Assembly (NCBI GenBank): GCA_002425185.1
Contig: DILT01000010.1
Location: forward strand, 496,001 to 560,000
Direction: 5' to 3'
Source: Flammeovirgaceae bacterium UBA5585
GTDB lineage: Bacteria > Bacteroidota > Bacteroidia > Cytophagales > Cyclobacteriaceae
Length of the DNA: 64,000 bases
In this document: positions 53,179 through 61,714 of the stretch, piece after piece
Position numbering within the stretch: position 1 is the first letter of the stretch
Layout: every line of letters starts with the position of its first letter
Notes under the pieces: generated by a model
Database searches by the model: none
What the model was told of the DNA's origin: nothing
Seen by the model: the letters and a program-made list of their open reading frames with translations, nothing else
Program-made: the position numbers and the translations under genes

Positions 53179-54627
53179 ATGAACCTAAGTAAGTATACAG
53201 CCGTCATCGGTCTTGAGGTTCATGCCCAGCTTCTTACGGAAAGTAAAATCTTTGCGGCCGATTCAACGGCTTATGGAAGTGCTCCCAACACAAATGTAAG
53301 TGCCATTACCCTGGCACATCCGGGAACACTTCCCAAGCTTAACCAAAAGGTCGTTGCACTGGCAGTTCGTATGGGCCTGGCGTGCCATTCACAAATCGCA
53401 CGATTCATGATCTTCGATCGTAAGAATTATTTCTACCCGGATTTACCAAAGGGTTATCAGCTCACACAGGATCGAACTCCAATTTGTAAAGGTGGTTATG
53501 TTTCTATAAAACTTGATGGCGTTGAAAAAAAAGTTCAATTGAATCGCATCCACCTGGAAGAGGATGCCGGTAAGTCGATGCACGTGGAAGGCACCGATGA
53601 GACTTTCGTTGATTTTAATCGGGCGGGTGTACCGCTGATTGAAATTGTTACCGATCCGGTTATTCGAAGTTCAGCCGAGGCTTATGCATTTCTTACAGAA
53701 GTTCGAAAACTGGTTCGCTACCTGGATGTATGCGATGGTAATATGGAGGAAGGGTCACTTCGATGTGATGCCAATGTTTCTGTGATGTTGAAAGACGCAA
53801 TTGAGTTTGGTAAAAAAGTAGAGATCAAAAACATGAACTCTATTCGAAATGTGCAACGCGCCATTGATGCAGAGATTGAACGACAGATTGGTTTGTTAGA
53901 ACAAGGAGTAGCTATCGTTTCTGAGACGCGATTGTTCAATGCCGACACAGGAGCTACGTATAGCATGCGTACGAAGGAAGAGTTGAATGATTACCGCTAT
54001 TTTCCCGATCCCGACCTGAGCCCGGTGGAGATTTCTGAACATTGGCTTGATGAGATAAGATTATCCATGCCTGCCTTGCCGGAGGAGCTTATTCAGAAAT
54101 TTACGACCCATTACAAGTTGCCTTTTTACGATGCCGAGGTACTCACCGATACCAAGGATATTGCCCAATATTTTGAAGAAGTTTGTAAACATGTTTCAAA
54201 CTATAAAGCAGTTTCCAACTGGATTATGGGCCCTGTAAAATCGGCTATGAATGAACTTACACTAACGGCAAACGAATTTCCTGTATCGGCTGTTACCTTA
54301 GCCGAACTTATTCAACTGGTAGAGTCGGGTAAGATCAGTTTTTCAGTTGCTTCTCAGCGGATATTGCCTGAATTATTAAAAAATGTTGGCACGTCACCAC
54401 TGGAAGTGGCACAGCAATTGAATGTTCTGCAATCCAGTGATGAAGATTCTATTTTACCGGTCATCGATAGTGTTGTGGCTGATTTTCCGGATAAAGTACA
54501 GGAGTATAAACGCGGTAAAAAAGGAATATTAGCTATGTTTATGGGCGAAGTAATGAAACGCAGCAAGGGTAAGGCCGACCCGAAAGTGGCCAATCAATTA
54601 TTACTAAAGAAACTTGACGAAAAATGA
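53179..54627 (+). CDS. gatB: Aspartyl/glutamyl-tRNA amidotransferase subunit B
   Basis: 482 residues. GatB phosphorylates Glu-tRNA(Gln) or Asp-tRNA(Asn) and receives ammonia from GatA. Motifs: VIGLEVHAQLLTESKIF, IHLEEDAGKS, FNRAGVPLIEIVTDP, EEGSLRCDANVSV, YRYFPDPDLSPV and a C-terminal YqeY-like domain (about 335-482). gatA and gatC are not in the window. It begins 5 bp after alaS and its stop overlaps the next start, so the three are coupled. Confidence 0.96.
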   Translation: MNLSKYTAVIGLEVHAQLLTESKIFAADSTAYGSAPNTNVSAITLAHPGTLPKLNQKVVALAVRMGLACHSQIARFMIFDRKNYFYPDLPKGYQLTQDRTPICKGGYVSIKLDGVEKKVQLNRIHLEEDAGKSMHVEGTDETFVDFNRAGVPLIEIVTDPVIRSSAEAYAFLTEVRKLVRYLDVCDGNMEEGSLRCDANVSVMLKDAIEFGKKVEIKNMNSIRNVQRAIDAEIERQIGLLEQGVAIVSETRLFNADTGATYSMRTKEELNDYRYFPDPDLSPVEISEHWLDEIRLSMPALPEELIQKFTTHYKLPFYDAEVLTDTKDIAQYFEEVCKHVSNYKAVSNWIMGPVKSAMNELTLTANEFPVSAVTLAELIQLVESGKISFSVASQRILPELLKNVGTSPLEVAQQLNVLQSSDEDSILPVIDSVVADFPDKVQEYKRGKKGILAMFMGEVMKRSKGKADPKVANQLLLKKLDEK

Positions 54628-55778
54628 AGCAATTAAAGGTTAGTATGAGTTTTGTGTTGGTCAGTGTGTTGTTGTTGATGGGTTGCTCCTCCAATGGCCA
54701 GCAGGCTAAGAACGATGGCAGTTGGGAAGTTACCGTGAAAGGTAAGGTAGGCTTTCCGCAACAAGGGGGTACCATTTCCATCATGGAGATCACTAAAGCG
54801 GGTACGGGTTGGCAGGATACCATTAAGTTGAAAGGCAATTATACATTTTCGAAAAAAGTAAAACTTAAAGAACCCGGTTATTATAAGATCAATTTTTATA
54901 ACCGTCAGGTGGTGGATGTTATCCTTCATAAGAATGACCTGGAAGTTAATGTTGATGGCAATGAAGCCACCGGTTTTTTCGAAGTAAAGGGCTCACCCGA
55001 TATTGAGTTTATCCGTGAGGCACAAAGTACCATTAACGGTGTTCAATCCTTACCCGAAGCACAAAAACTTATTGCCGATTTTAATAAAGCCCAGGTAGCC
55101 AATGACGAAAAATCGATTCTGGCGATACAAAAAGCCTATCAAAAGTTAGTAACAGACGCCAGTGATAAAGTTGCAGCTAAGGTAAAAAGCAGCGCACCAT
55201 CGTTGGGCGTAATTAATGTGCTGCAAGGCCAATTGCTGGACAAGGATGCCTACTTCGATGTGTATGTGGTAACAGCCGATAAACTCAGAAAGGAGTGGCC
55301 AAACTATACTCATGCTAAGGATTTTGTCTCTATGGTGGATAAAATGAAAACGCTTGCCATCGGTCAGATGGCACCCGAAATTTCATTGCCCAACCCCGAA
55401 GGTACAGTAGTGCCGCTTTCTTCGTTGCGTGGCAAGTATGTATTGGTTGATTTCTGGGCGAAATGGTGTGGCCCTTGCCGCAAAGAGAATCCCAATATCG
55501 TCAGAGCATACAATCAGTACAAAGACAAAGGCTTTACCGTATATGGTGTTTCATTGGATCGTACCAAGGACGATTGGTTACAGGGCATTCGTGAAGATGG
55601 TTTAACCTGGACGCACGTTTCGGATTTAAAATTCTGGCAATCAGAAGCAGCAAAGACATACAATATTACTGCAATTCCTTTTTCATTATTGCTCAATCCG
55701 GAAGGTAAGATCATAGCCAAAAACCTTCGTGGTCAGGCGTTGGATGATAAACTGGAAGAAGTTTTGGGAGGAAAGTAA
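54624..55778 (+). CDS. TlpA-like thioredoxin lipoprotein with DUF4369 domain
   Basis: Protein of 384 residues. Signal and lipobox (LVSVLLLMGC, about Cys21); a DUF4369 beta-domain (about 35-125, VTVKGKVGFPQQGGTISIME); a helical linker (125-240); and a TlpA/AhpC-type thioredoxin domain (about 245-384) with active site WCGPC (C282, C285). It would reduce disulfides in the envelope, possibly with cytochrome c maturation or defence against oxidants. It overlaps gatB by 4 bp and ends at a clear terminator, making it the last gene of the alaS operon. Confidence 0.9.
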   Translation: MKQLKVSMSFVLVSVLLLMGCSSNGQQAKNDGSWEVTVKGKVGFPQQGGTISIMEITKAGTGWQDTIKLKGNYTFSKKVKLKEPGYYKINFYNRQVVDVILHKNDLEVNVDGNEATGFFEVKGSPDIEFIREAQSTINGVQSLPEAQKLIADFNKAQVANDEKSILAIQKAYQKLVTDASDKVAAKVKSSAPSLGVINVLQGQLLDKDAYFDVYVVTADKLRKEWPNYTHAKDFVSMVDKMKTLAIGQMAPEISLPNPEGTVVPLSSLRGKYVLVDFWAKWCGPCRKENPNIVRAYNQYKDKGFTVYGVSLDRTKDDWLQGIREDGLTWTHVSDLKFWQSEAAKTYNITAIPFSLLLNPEGKIIAKNLRGQALDDKLEEVLGGK

Positions 55779-55784
55779 TGAATT

Positions 55785-55824
55785 AGATGTCCTACAACTG
55801 AAAGGCGTAGGACATCTTTTTTTA
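55785..55824 (+). terminator. Rho-independent terminator of the alaS-gatB-tlpA operon
   Basis: Perfect 11-bp stem AGATGTCCTAC/GTAGGACATCT (55785-55795, 55807-55817) with an 11-base loop, followed by T7. Confidence 0.88.
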
Positions 55825-55825
55825 C

Positions 55826-56476
55826 TTACAGTGAGTTAGTGAAACAATAAGCAATAATATTTGCGCCCATCTGCAAAGCCTCCAGGTGTTTTTCGGCAGG
55901 GGTGTTGTGCACGCGCCTGTCTTCCCAGCCATTACCCAAATCGCATTCGTAGGAATAAAACAGCACTAAGCGACCTTCATAAATTAACCCAAAGCCCTGT
56001 GCAGGTTTTCCGTCATGCTCATGAATTTTGGGTAATCCGCGCGGAAACTTGAATTTCTGTTGATAGATGGGATGGTCGAAGGGTAATTCTTTTAATTCCA
56101 GCTCCGGAAACACTTTTTTCAACTCCAGCCGGATGTACTTATCCAATCCATAGTTATCGTCAATGTGCAGAAACCCGCCACCAATCAGGTAGTTGCGCAG
56201 GTTGGCGGCCTCGGCATCGGAAAAAACTACATTGCCATGTCCAGTCATGTAGATGTAAGGATAGAGGTAAATATCTTTGCTCCCCACTTCAACAACATCT
56301 TCTTCTGGTGCCAGCATGGTGCCCAATTCAGCATTACAAAAGGCTATCAGATTAGGAAGTGCAGTTTTGTTGGCATACCAGTCACCACCGCCATTGTATT
56401 TTAGTTTGGCGATTTTTAGCGTTTGCCCGTAGCTGTGCGCTACAATCAGCGAAAATATTAAAACAAGTAATCTCAT
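55826..56476 (-). CDS. DUF4159 protein
   Basis: Protein of 216 residues with signal (1-17, ending HSYGQ). DUF4159 is a GATase-like fold found in Bacteroidota; visible are LKYNGGGDWYANKTALPNL, YPYIYMTGHGNVVFSD, GGFLHIDDNYGLD and LVLFYSYECDLGNGWED. The secreted family is of unknown function. It overlaps the preceding barrel gene by 4 bp. Confidence 0.88.
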   Translation of the reverse strand: MRLLVLIFSLIVAHSYGQTLKIAKLKYNGGGDWYANKTALPNLIAFCNAELGTMLAPEEDVVEVGSKDIYLYPYIYMTGHGNVVFSDAEAANLRNYLIGGGFLHIDDNYGLDKYIRLELKKVFPELELKELPFDHPIYQQKFKFPRGLPKIHEHDGKPAQGFGLIYEGRLVLFYSYECDLGNGWEDRRVHNTPAEKHLEALQMGANIIAYCFTNSL

Positions 56477-56970
56477 GGCTTTGGTGATTTAACATTCAGG
56501 CCGATCATGATACCAGCCCTGATTCCAAATTTAAAAACTTCATCAAAAATGAAGGTGTTGTAGGAAGGACCAAAATAGGCATCAATGGAGATTTTCTTTT
56601 TATAAAAATTCTGTTTACCAATAACGAGTCCCCCACCAAAAGTAGCATCATAGCCGTCCAGTTGTTGGTAGCGTATAAACGGGGCAATGTATACGCCTTG
56701 TGGGGCTGGTGTGGAAGAGAGGTAGTATCGGTATTCCGGGGTAACACCAAACCCAATTTCATTAATGAATACTGCAATTTGAATACTTTTTTCAGGACCC
56801 AGCACGTTTTCAAAAGCCCCGGAAAAAGTCTGAGCTATGGGGCTCAACAGGTTTATTTTCAAAAGCTTTGCCCGGAAGAATGTAGAGTCAACAGGTGCAA
56901 CGGGTTTGGTTTGTGCCAACCCGGCAACGTAAATAATGAATATAATCAGCGTGGTGAATAAAAGTTTCAT
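56473..56970 (-). CDS. DUF3575-like beta-barrel protein (paralogue 2)
   Basis: Protein of 165 residues from the ATG at 56970; a TTG three codons earlier is unlikely. Signal (1-21) and barrel strands: LKINLLSPIAQTFSGAFENV, GFGVTPEYRYYLSSTPAPQG, VYIAPFIRYQQL. It aligns along most of its length with the gene upstream, showing a tandem duplication. Outer membrane location is expected. It probably shares a message with DUF4159. Confidence 0.72.
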   Translation of the reverse strand: MKLLFTTLIIFIIYVAGLAQTKPVAPVDSTFFRAKLLKINLLSPIAQTFSGAFENVLGPEKSIQIAVFINEIGFGVTPEYRYYLSSTPAPQGVYIAPFIRYQQLDGYDATFGGGLVIGKQNFYKKKISIDAYFGPSYNTFIFDEVFKFGIRAGIMIGLNVKSPKP

Positions 56971-56983
56971 GATGAACAAAAAG

Positions 56984-57005
56984 GGGCAACCAAAGCTGCC
57001 CCTAT
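56984..57005 (-). terminator. Hairpin terminator between the DUF3575-like genes
   Basis: On the minus strand AGGGGCA-(GCTTTGGT)-TGCCCCT runs into TTTTT, just after the upstream gene's stop. It may reduce rather than block read-through into the second copy. Confidence 0.6.
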
Positions 57006-57028
57006 ATTACATGAATAATTTGTTCTTA

Positions 57029-57565
57029 TTAAAACTTGAAACCAAAGTTGATCCCGGTGCGCAGTCCGAAACCATCAAACGCATCGGTATCAAAATTTGA
57101 ATCACCAGACTGGCCTGAAACTTTACCCGAATAGTAAGCCGGACCGAGGAATAAATCCAGGGTGATTTTTTCCTTGAATACCCACTGCTTACCGATTACT
57201 ACACCACCTCCAAAAGCAGAGAAATCAGCTTCGCTATTGGAAACATCTTTATCCGAAATGTTGAATTTCTGATACCGCACAAAAGGGGCTACATAGACGC
57301 CAGCAGGAGCGGGTGTATCAGAAAGATAAAAACGATACTCAGGTGTAATTCCAAAACCGCTGAACTTGGTCAGGTCGTTCGACCACCCTGTGTAAAAGAA
57401 TCCTAATTGAAAACTGCTGTTTTCATTAAGCGCTCTTTCATACGACAAATTAATTGTCTTTACAATTGGACTCAAGATGTTGATTTTCAACACGTTTTGA
57501 GCTTGCAGGCTTCCCGTTACCCCTACGAAGCATGCCATTAAAGCAATGAATAGTACTTTTTTCAT
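57029..57565 (-). CDS. DUF3575-like beta-barrel protein (paralogue 1)
   Basis: Protein of 178 residues with signal (1-22, ending GSLQAQ). Strand pattern LKINILSPIVKTINLSYERAL, GFGITPEYRFYLSDTPAPAG, VYVAPFVRYQKF, FGGGVVIGKQWVF and FGLRTGINFGFKF with a terminal Phe. It is about 40-50% identical by eye to the next gene. It probably forms an outer-membrane barrel; the function is unknown. It is divergent from the 300-residue lipoprotein gene. Confidence 0.72.
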   Translation of the reverse strand: MKKVLFIALMACFVGVTGSLQAQNVLKINILSPIVKTINLSYERALNENSSFQLGFFYTGWSNDLTKFSGFGITPEYRFYLSDTPAPAGVYVAPFVRYQKFNISDKDVSNSEADFSAFGGGVVIGKQWVFKEKITLDLFLGPAYYSGKVSGQSGDSNFDTDAFDGFGLRTGINFGFKF

Positions 57566-57701
57566 AATTGGATTTGGTTTTTAGTTCATTAAAAATAAAG
57601 CATTTAAATTCTTGGCCAAAATAATGCCAAAATTGATTAAACCCTTCAATGGATGGCTAGTCTAAGGGTTGTTTTTAATTTTATAAACTTAAACTTTGAA
57701 T

Positions 57702-58604
57702 ATGAAAACAATTTCATTTTTGAAAAGCACACTTGCCGTGCTGACGGTTGCTTTACTGGGTATTGCCGTATCGTGTACGGATGAATCAGCCCAACTTCAG
57801 CAAGAGGCTGCTGACATAGCAGAAGATGCTATTACCGATTATTATTTTGAAGATGCGGATGATATGACTGGTCTTGCACTGTTGGCCGATAACGCGACAG
57901 ATGGTGGCAGAGTAGCTGACGGACCTCGTGTTATCACCATTACTGATCCACGTTTTAATTGCACCGGTGTGGTGATCACCATAACGATGGATGCGGCTTC
58001 TACTCCCAACGTTCCCAAAGGTGTAATTGTAATTGATTTTGGTAGTGGTTGTACAGATGTTTTGGGTAATCTTCGCAAAGGAAAGATAATCATTACCTTC
58101 AATGGCCGCAGGTTCCTGCCAGGATCTACTGTGACAACAACGTTTGACGGTTACTCAGTTAACGATATAGCTTTAAGCGGTGTACGAACGTTAACTAACG
58201 TTACGGCAAGTAATGTTGAGGCTCCTAAATTCCAGGTGCAACTGGCAGATGGTCGTGCAGTATGGCCGGATGGTACGGAGGCTACCCGTGAGCATTGCTT
58301 TGTGCGGGAGTGGATACGGGCCGCAAATCCACTTAACGATGCCATGGTAGTGACGCAATGTGGTGATGCTGCTGTAGCGGCCTCGGGTACAAACCGCAGA
58401 GGGAGAGCCTATACCATGTCTATTACAGCACAGTTAGTGTATAAGCGCGGCTGTCCGATTGCTGTAAGTGGCATCAAACAATTCACTGATGTGGCCACCA
58501 GTAAGGTAATTACGGTCGACTACGGTGATGGAACCTGTGACCGGATTATTACTATAACTGTTGATGGAAATACACGAAATGTGAATGTAAGTAAAAGAGG
58601 GTAG
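57702..58604 (+). CDS. Lipoprotein of unknown function
   Basis: Protein of 300 residues from the ATG at 57702 (a TTG two codons earlier is not favoured). Signal and lipobox (VALLGIAVSC, Cys25); an acidic N-terminal part (DESAQLQQEAADIAEDAITD); then beta-rich sequence with paired cysteines: NCTGVVITITMD, VIVIDFGSGCTDVLGNLRKGKIIITF, and near the end CPIAVSGIKQF and YGDGTCDRIITITVDG. The recurrent I(D/V)FG.GC.D...GKI motif suggests two related beta-domains. I do not recognise a family. A strong terminator follows. Confidence 0.6.
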   Translation: MKTISFLKSTLAVLTVALLGIAVSCTDESAQLQQEAADIAEDAITDYYFEDADDMTGLALLADNATDGGRVADGPRVITITDPRFNCTGVVITITMDAASTPNVPKGVIVIDFGSGCTDVLGNLRKGKIIITFNGRRFLPGSTVTTTFDGYSVNDIALSGVRTLTNVTASNVEAPKFQVQLADGRAVWPDGTEATREHCFVREWIRAANPLNDAMVVTQCGDAAVAASGTNRRGRAYTMSITAQLVYKRGCPIAVSGIKQFTDVATSKVITVDYGDGTCDRIITITVDGNTRNVNVSKRG

Positions 58605-58622
58605 TGGGGTTGGTTTTTAGTG

Positions 58623-58664
58623 AAAAGTCCTGGTCCTGTTCTTACGGGGTCGGGACTTTTTCTT
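58623..58664 (+). terminator. Rho-independent terminator before thyA
   Basis: A stem of about 16 bp with some G-U pairs, opening AAAAGTCC and closing GGACTTTT, with loop TTCTTA, then a T-rich run. It separates the lipoprotein gene from thyA. Confidence 0.8.
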
Positions 58665-58688
58665 TTATTTGTTCCTCAAAACCACACG

Positions 58689-59483
58689 ATGAGAAATTAC
58701 CTCGATTTAATGCAGAATATACTGGAAACCGGAAGCCTTAAAACCGACCGTACCGGCACGGGTACTTATTCCGTGTTCGGAAGGCAATTGCGGTTTAATC
58801 TCGCAGAGGGTTTTCCGTTGGTCACCACCAAAAAACTGCATCTTCGCTCTATTATTTATGAATTGTTGTGGTTTTTGAATGGTGACACCAACATCAAATA
58901 CCTAAAGGATAATGGTGTATCAATCTGGGATGAATGGGCTGATGAAAATGGCGACCTTGGCCCGGTGTATGGTCACCAATGGAGAAGTTGGCCAGCTCCG
59001 GATGGAACCACCATCGATCAGATTTCTAAAGTAGTAGAGCAAATAAAAACCAAACCCGATTCGCGCAGGCATATTGTTTCAGCATGGAATCCGGCAGAAG
59101 TGGATAAAATGGCCCTTCCGCCATGCCATGCTTTGTTCCAGTTTTATGTAGCCGATGGAAGGTTATCGTGTCAACTTTATCAACGCAGTGCCGATTATTT
59201 TTTAGGTGTGCCTTTTAACATTGCTTCGTATGCCTTGCTTACATACATGGTTGCACAACAATGCAACCTTGAGCCTGGCGAATTTGTTTGGACCGGGGGC
59301 GATGTTCATCTCTACACCAATCATGTAGAACAGGCAAAGTTGCAGTTAACCCGTGAACCTTATCCATTGCCGCAACTAAAAATCAACAGAAAGCCTGAAT
59401 CATTATTTGACTATACGTTTGAGGATTTTGAGATTGTTAATTATCAATCGCACCCGGGTATTAAGGCTCCGATAGCCGTTTGA
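58689..59483 (+). CDS. thyA: Thymidylate synthase
   Basis: 264 residues from the ATG at 58689 (MRNYLDLMQNILETG), the same length as E. coli ThyA; a longer frame from 58620 has non-family sequence and overlaps the terminator. It methylates dUMP to dTMP with methylene-tetrahydrofolate. The nucleophile is Cys146 in LPPCHALFQFYV, with folate/dUMP residues in DRTGTGTYSVFG, YQRSADYFLGVPFNIASYA and HLYTNHVEQ. It is intact. No folA follows. Confidence 0.97.
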   Translation: MRNYLDLMQNILETGSLKTDRTGTGTYSVFGRQLRFNLAEGFPLVTTKKLHLRSIIYELLWFLNGDTNIKYLKDNGVSIWDEWADENGDLGPVYGHQWRSWPAPDGTTIDQISKVVEQIKTKPDSRRHIVSAWNPAEVDKMALPPCHALFQFYVADGRLSCQLYQRSADYFLGVPFNIASYALLTYMVAQQCNLEPGEFVWTGGDVHLYTNHVEQAKLQLTREPYPLPQLKINRKPESLFDYTFEDFEIVNYQSHPGIKAPIAV

Positions 59484-59570
59484 TATCGTAATCTATAATA
59501 ATCTTCAAAAAATACCCGTTGCTGTAACAATTATACCCTTGTCGCGACAAATCCCGTATTCTAACCCAGT

Positions 59571-60248
59571 ATGCACGAGAAAAGCAGTGTTTTTGATATG
59601 ATCGGCCCGGTAATGATCGGCCCGTCAAGTTCACACACGGCCGGGGTAGTTCGGATAGCCCGTACAGCCCTAAAGCTATTGGGCAGCCAACCGGAACAAG
59701 CCGATATTATCTTTTACAACTCCTTTGCCCGTACCTATGAAGGGCATGGAAGTGACCGGGCTATTATTGCCGGTTTGCTCGACTTTAAAACCGATGATAA
59801 GCGCATAAAAGAGTCGCTTGATCTGGCCGGTAAAATGGGCCTTAACTATCAATTTAAGTCGGTAGGCAATGCATCCACCATGCACCCGAACACGATTCGT
59901 ATAACGTTAAAAAAAGGTGATCATGAAATTGAAGTGCTGGGCGAGAGCAAGGGCGGGGGCATAATTAACATTGCCGAGGTGGATGGGTTTAAAGCCGATT
60001 TCAGCGCCAGTTTGCACACCCTGGTAATTTTTGCCGATGACGTAAAAGGCAGCATTGCGTTTATTGCCAGCATACTATCACACGATGATTGCAACATTGC
60101 CACCATGTCGGTTTCCAGGCGGGGCAAGCATGACCAGGCGTGTTTGGTTATTGAAATGGATTCCGGCTTAAAGCCTGTAACATTGGAATACCTGCGGAGT
60201 CTAACGTGGGTGAAAGAAGTAATTTATATACCCGATATCGATTTGTAA
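59571..60248 (+). CDS. sdaAB: L-serine ammonia-lyase, iron-sulfur type, beta subunit
   Basis: 225 residues. The enzyme deaminates serine to pyruvate and ammonia; the beta subunit has the substrate-binding SSSHTAG motif (IGPSSSHTAGVVRIAR) and the YGSFARTYEGHGSDRAI-like segment, then an ACT domain (about 150-220, LVIFADDVKGSIAFIASILSH). The alpha subunit with the cluster cysteines is not in the window. Its stop overlaps the first possible ATG of the TolC gene by one base. Confidence 0.92.
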   Translation: MHEKSSVFDMIGPVMIGPSSSHTAGVVRIARTALKLLGSQPEQADIIFYNSFARTYEGHGSDRAIIAGLLDFKTDDKRIKESLDLAGKMGLNYQFKSVGNASTMHPNTIRITLKKGDHEIEVLGESKGGGIINIAEVDGFKADFSASLHTLVIFADDVKGSIAFIASILSHDDCNIATMSVSRRGKHDQACLVIEMDSGLKPVTLEYLRSLTWVKEVIYIPDIDL

Positions 60249-61687
60249 TGATTATGAAAAAATACATGACGTTGGCTTTTGCCTTTATGGTGCTTACGGT
60301 TACAGCGCAAGAAACCAAAAGAGTGTGGACCTTGCGTGAACTGGTAGATTATGCCATTGCCAACAACCTTACCGTTAAGCGAAGCACCTACGGAGTAGAA
60401 ACCGGTGAAATTAATTACCGCCAATCAAAGATGGCTATGTTACCATCGTTGAATGCCAACAGTAATTATGGGTATAACTGGGGGCGTACGATTGATCCGG
60501 TTACTAACCAGTTTACAGAACAACGGGTAAACTCCATTAACATGAATGCCAGCAGTTCGTTGTTGTTGTGGAATGGTTTTCGGTTGTATTACAGCATGAA
60601 GCAAAATGAAACAGAACTTGATGCGGTGAATGAGGATCTTATGCGCGCCCGCAACGATGTTATACTTAATGTGATTACGCTTTATTTAAATATTGTTTTT
60701 AATAAAGAACTCTACCTTAATGCCCAACTTCAGCTTCGTTCTACCCAGGAGCAGTTGGGGCAAACCCGTAAATTGGTCGAAGCCGGTTCACTTCCACGTG
60801 CCAACGTATTGCAGTTGGAATCTCAGGCGGCTTCGAATGAATTAACACTTGTTCAGCGCGAGAATGCATTAAACTTTTCTTTTCTGCAATTAAAGCAGGC
60901 GTTGCAGCTACCGGGTTCAACGCCTATGGATGTTGAGAAACTGGAGGTTAGTATTGATGATAACCTGTTACTGAATAAAACAGCAGATGAAATTTTTGAT
61001 ATTGCCGTTCAAACCATGCCTGAAATAAAAGCGGCACAACTTCGAAAAAGGAGTTCATTATACGCCTTGCGTTCAACCAAAGGAAATTTGTATCCACGGT
61101 TAAATGTGAACGGAAATATTACCACCCTGTATTCCGATCAACGCAGACAATTTCAACCGGATGGCGGTTTTAACATGGAGACTCGTCAAATTGGTTACGT
61201 TACCGGATCGTTAACGCCTGTCTTAGCTGATGTGGTTACACCTACCGGGCAGCTCATTCTTCCTTCACGCGCTACACAGTTCGATAACAACCTGGGTAAG
61301 AGTTTAGGGTTTAATCTTCAGATTCCTATTTTCAACGGGTTGCAAGCCCGGTCGGCTGTACAACGTGCTGCTATTAGTCGTGATCTGGCGGATATTACAT
61401 TACTGGAAACAACCAATACCCTTCGTCAAACCGTAGAAACGGCTTACAATGACGCAGTAGCGGCAGCAAAAACTTATTCGGCAGCACAGCGCCAGGTACA
61501 GGCTGCTGATGAAGCCTATCGCATGAATAAGCAACGCTTTAACCTGGGGGCTATCAATTTTGTGGAATACCAGGTTTCAGAAAATGATTTGTTCAGGGCA
61601 CAATCTGATTTTTTACGCGCCAAGTTCGATTTTATTTTTCGTAAAAAAGTACTTGATTTTTACCAGGGGCTTCCTATTGATTTTTAA
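60248..61687 (+). CDS. TolC family outer-membrane efflux protein
   Basis: About 479 residues; start taken at the ATG at 60248, with ATG 60254 (MKKYMTLAFAFMVLTVTAQ) also possible; the longer frame from 60206 lies within sdaAB. Signal (ending VTAQ) and two OEP repeats: LRELVDYAIANNLTVKRSTY...MAMLPSLNANSNYGYNWGRTIDP and, later, RPRSAVQRAAISRDLADITL-type helix. It forms the outer-membrane channel of a tripartite exporter. The membrane-fusion gene follows after 27 bp. Confidence 0.92.
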   Translation: MIMKKYMTLAFAFMVLTVTAQETKRVWTLRELVDYAIANNLTVKRSTYGVETGEINYRQSKMAMLPSLNANSNYGYNWGRTIDPVTNQFTEQRVNSINMNASSSLLLWNGFRLYYSMKQNETELDAVNEDLMRARNDVILNVITLYLNIVFNKELYLNAQLQLRSTQEQLGQTRKLVEAGSLPRANVLQLESQAASNELTLVQRENALNFSFLQLKQALQLPGSTPMDVEKLEVSIDDNLLLNKTADEIFDIAVQTMPEIKAAQLRKRSSLYALRSTKGNLYPRLNVNGNITTLYSDQRRQFQPDGGFNMETRQIGYVTGSLTPVLADVVTPTGQLILPSRATQFDNNLGKSLGFNLQIPIFNGLQARSAVQRAAISRDLADITLLETTNTLRQTVETAYNDAVAAAKTYSAAQRQVQAADEAYRMNKQRFNLGAINFVEYQVSENDLFRAQSDFLRAKFDFIFRKKVLDFYQGLPIDF

Positions 61688-61714
61688 TCACACTTAATTA
61701 ATTACATTACGCAA

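Noticed and set aside
58620..58688. Longer N-terminus for thymidylate synthase
   Set aside because: It runs through a strong terminator hairpin; from 58689 the length and Cys146 numbering equal E. coli ThyA.
60206..60247. Upstream extension of the TolC gene
   Set aside because: Lies wholly in the sdaAB coding sequence, and a signal peptide begins at the later ATG.
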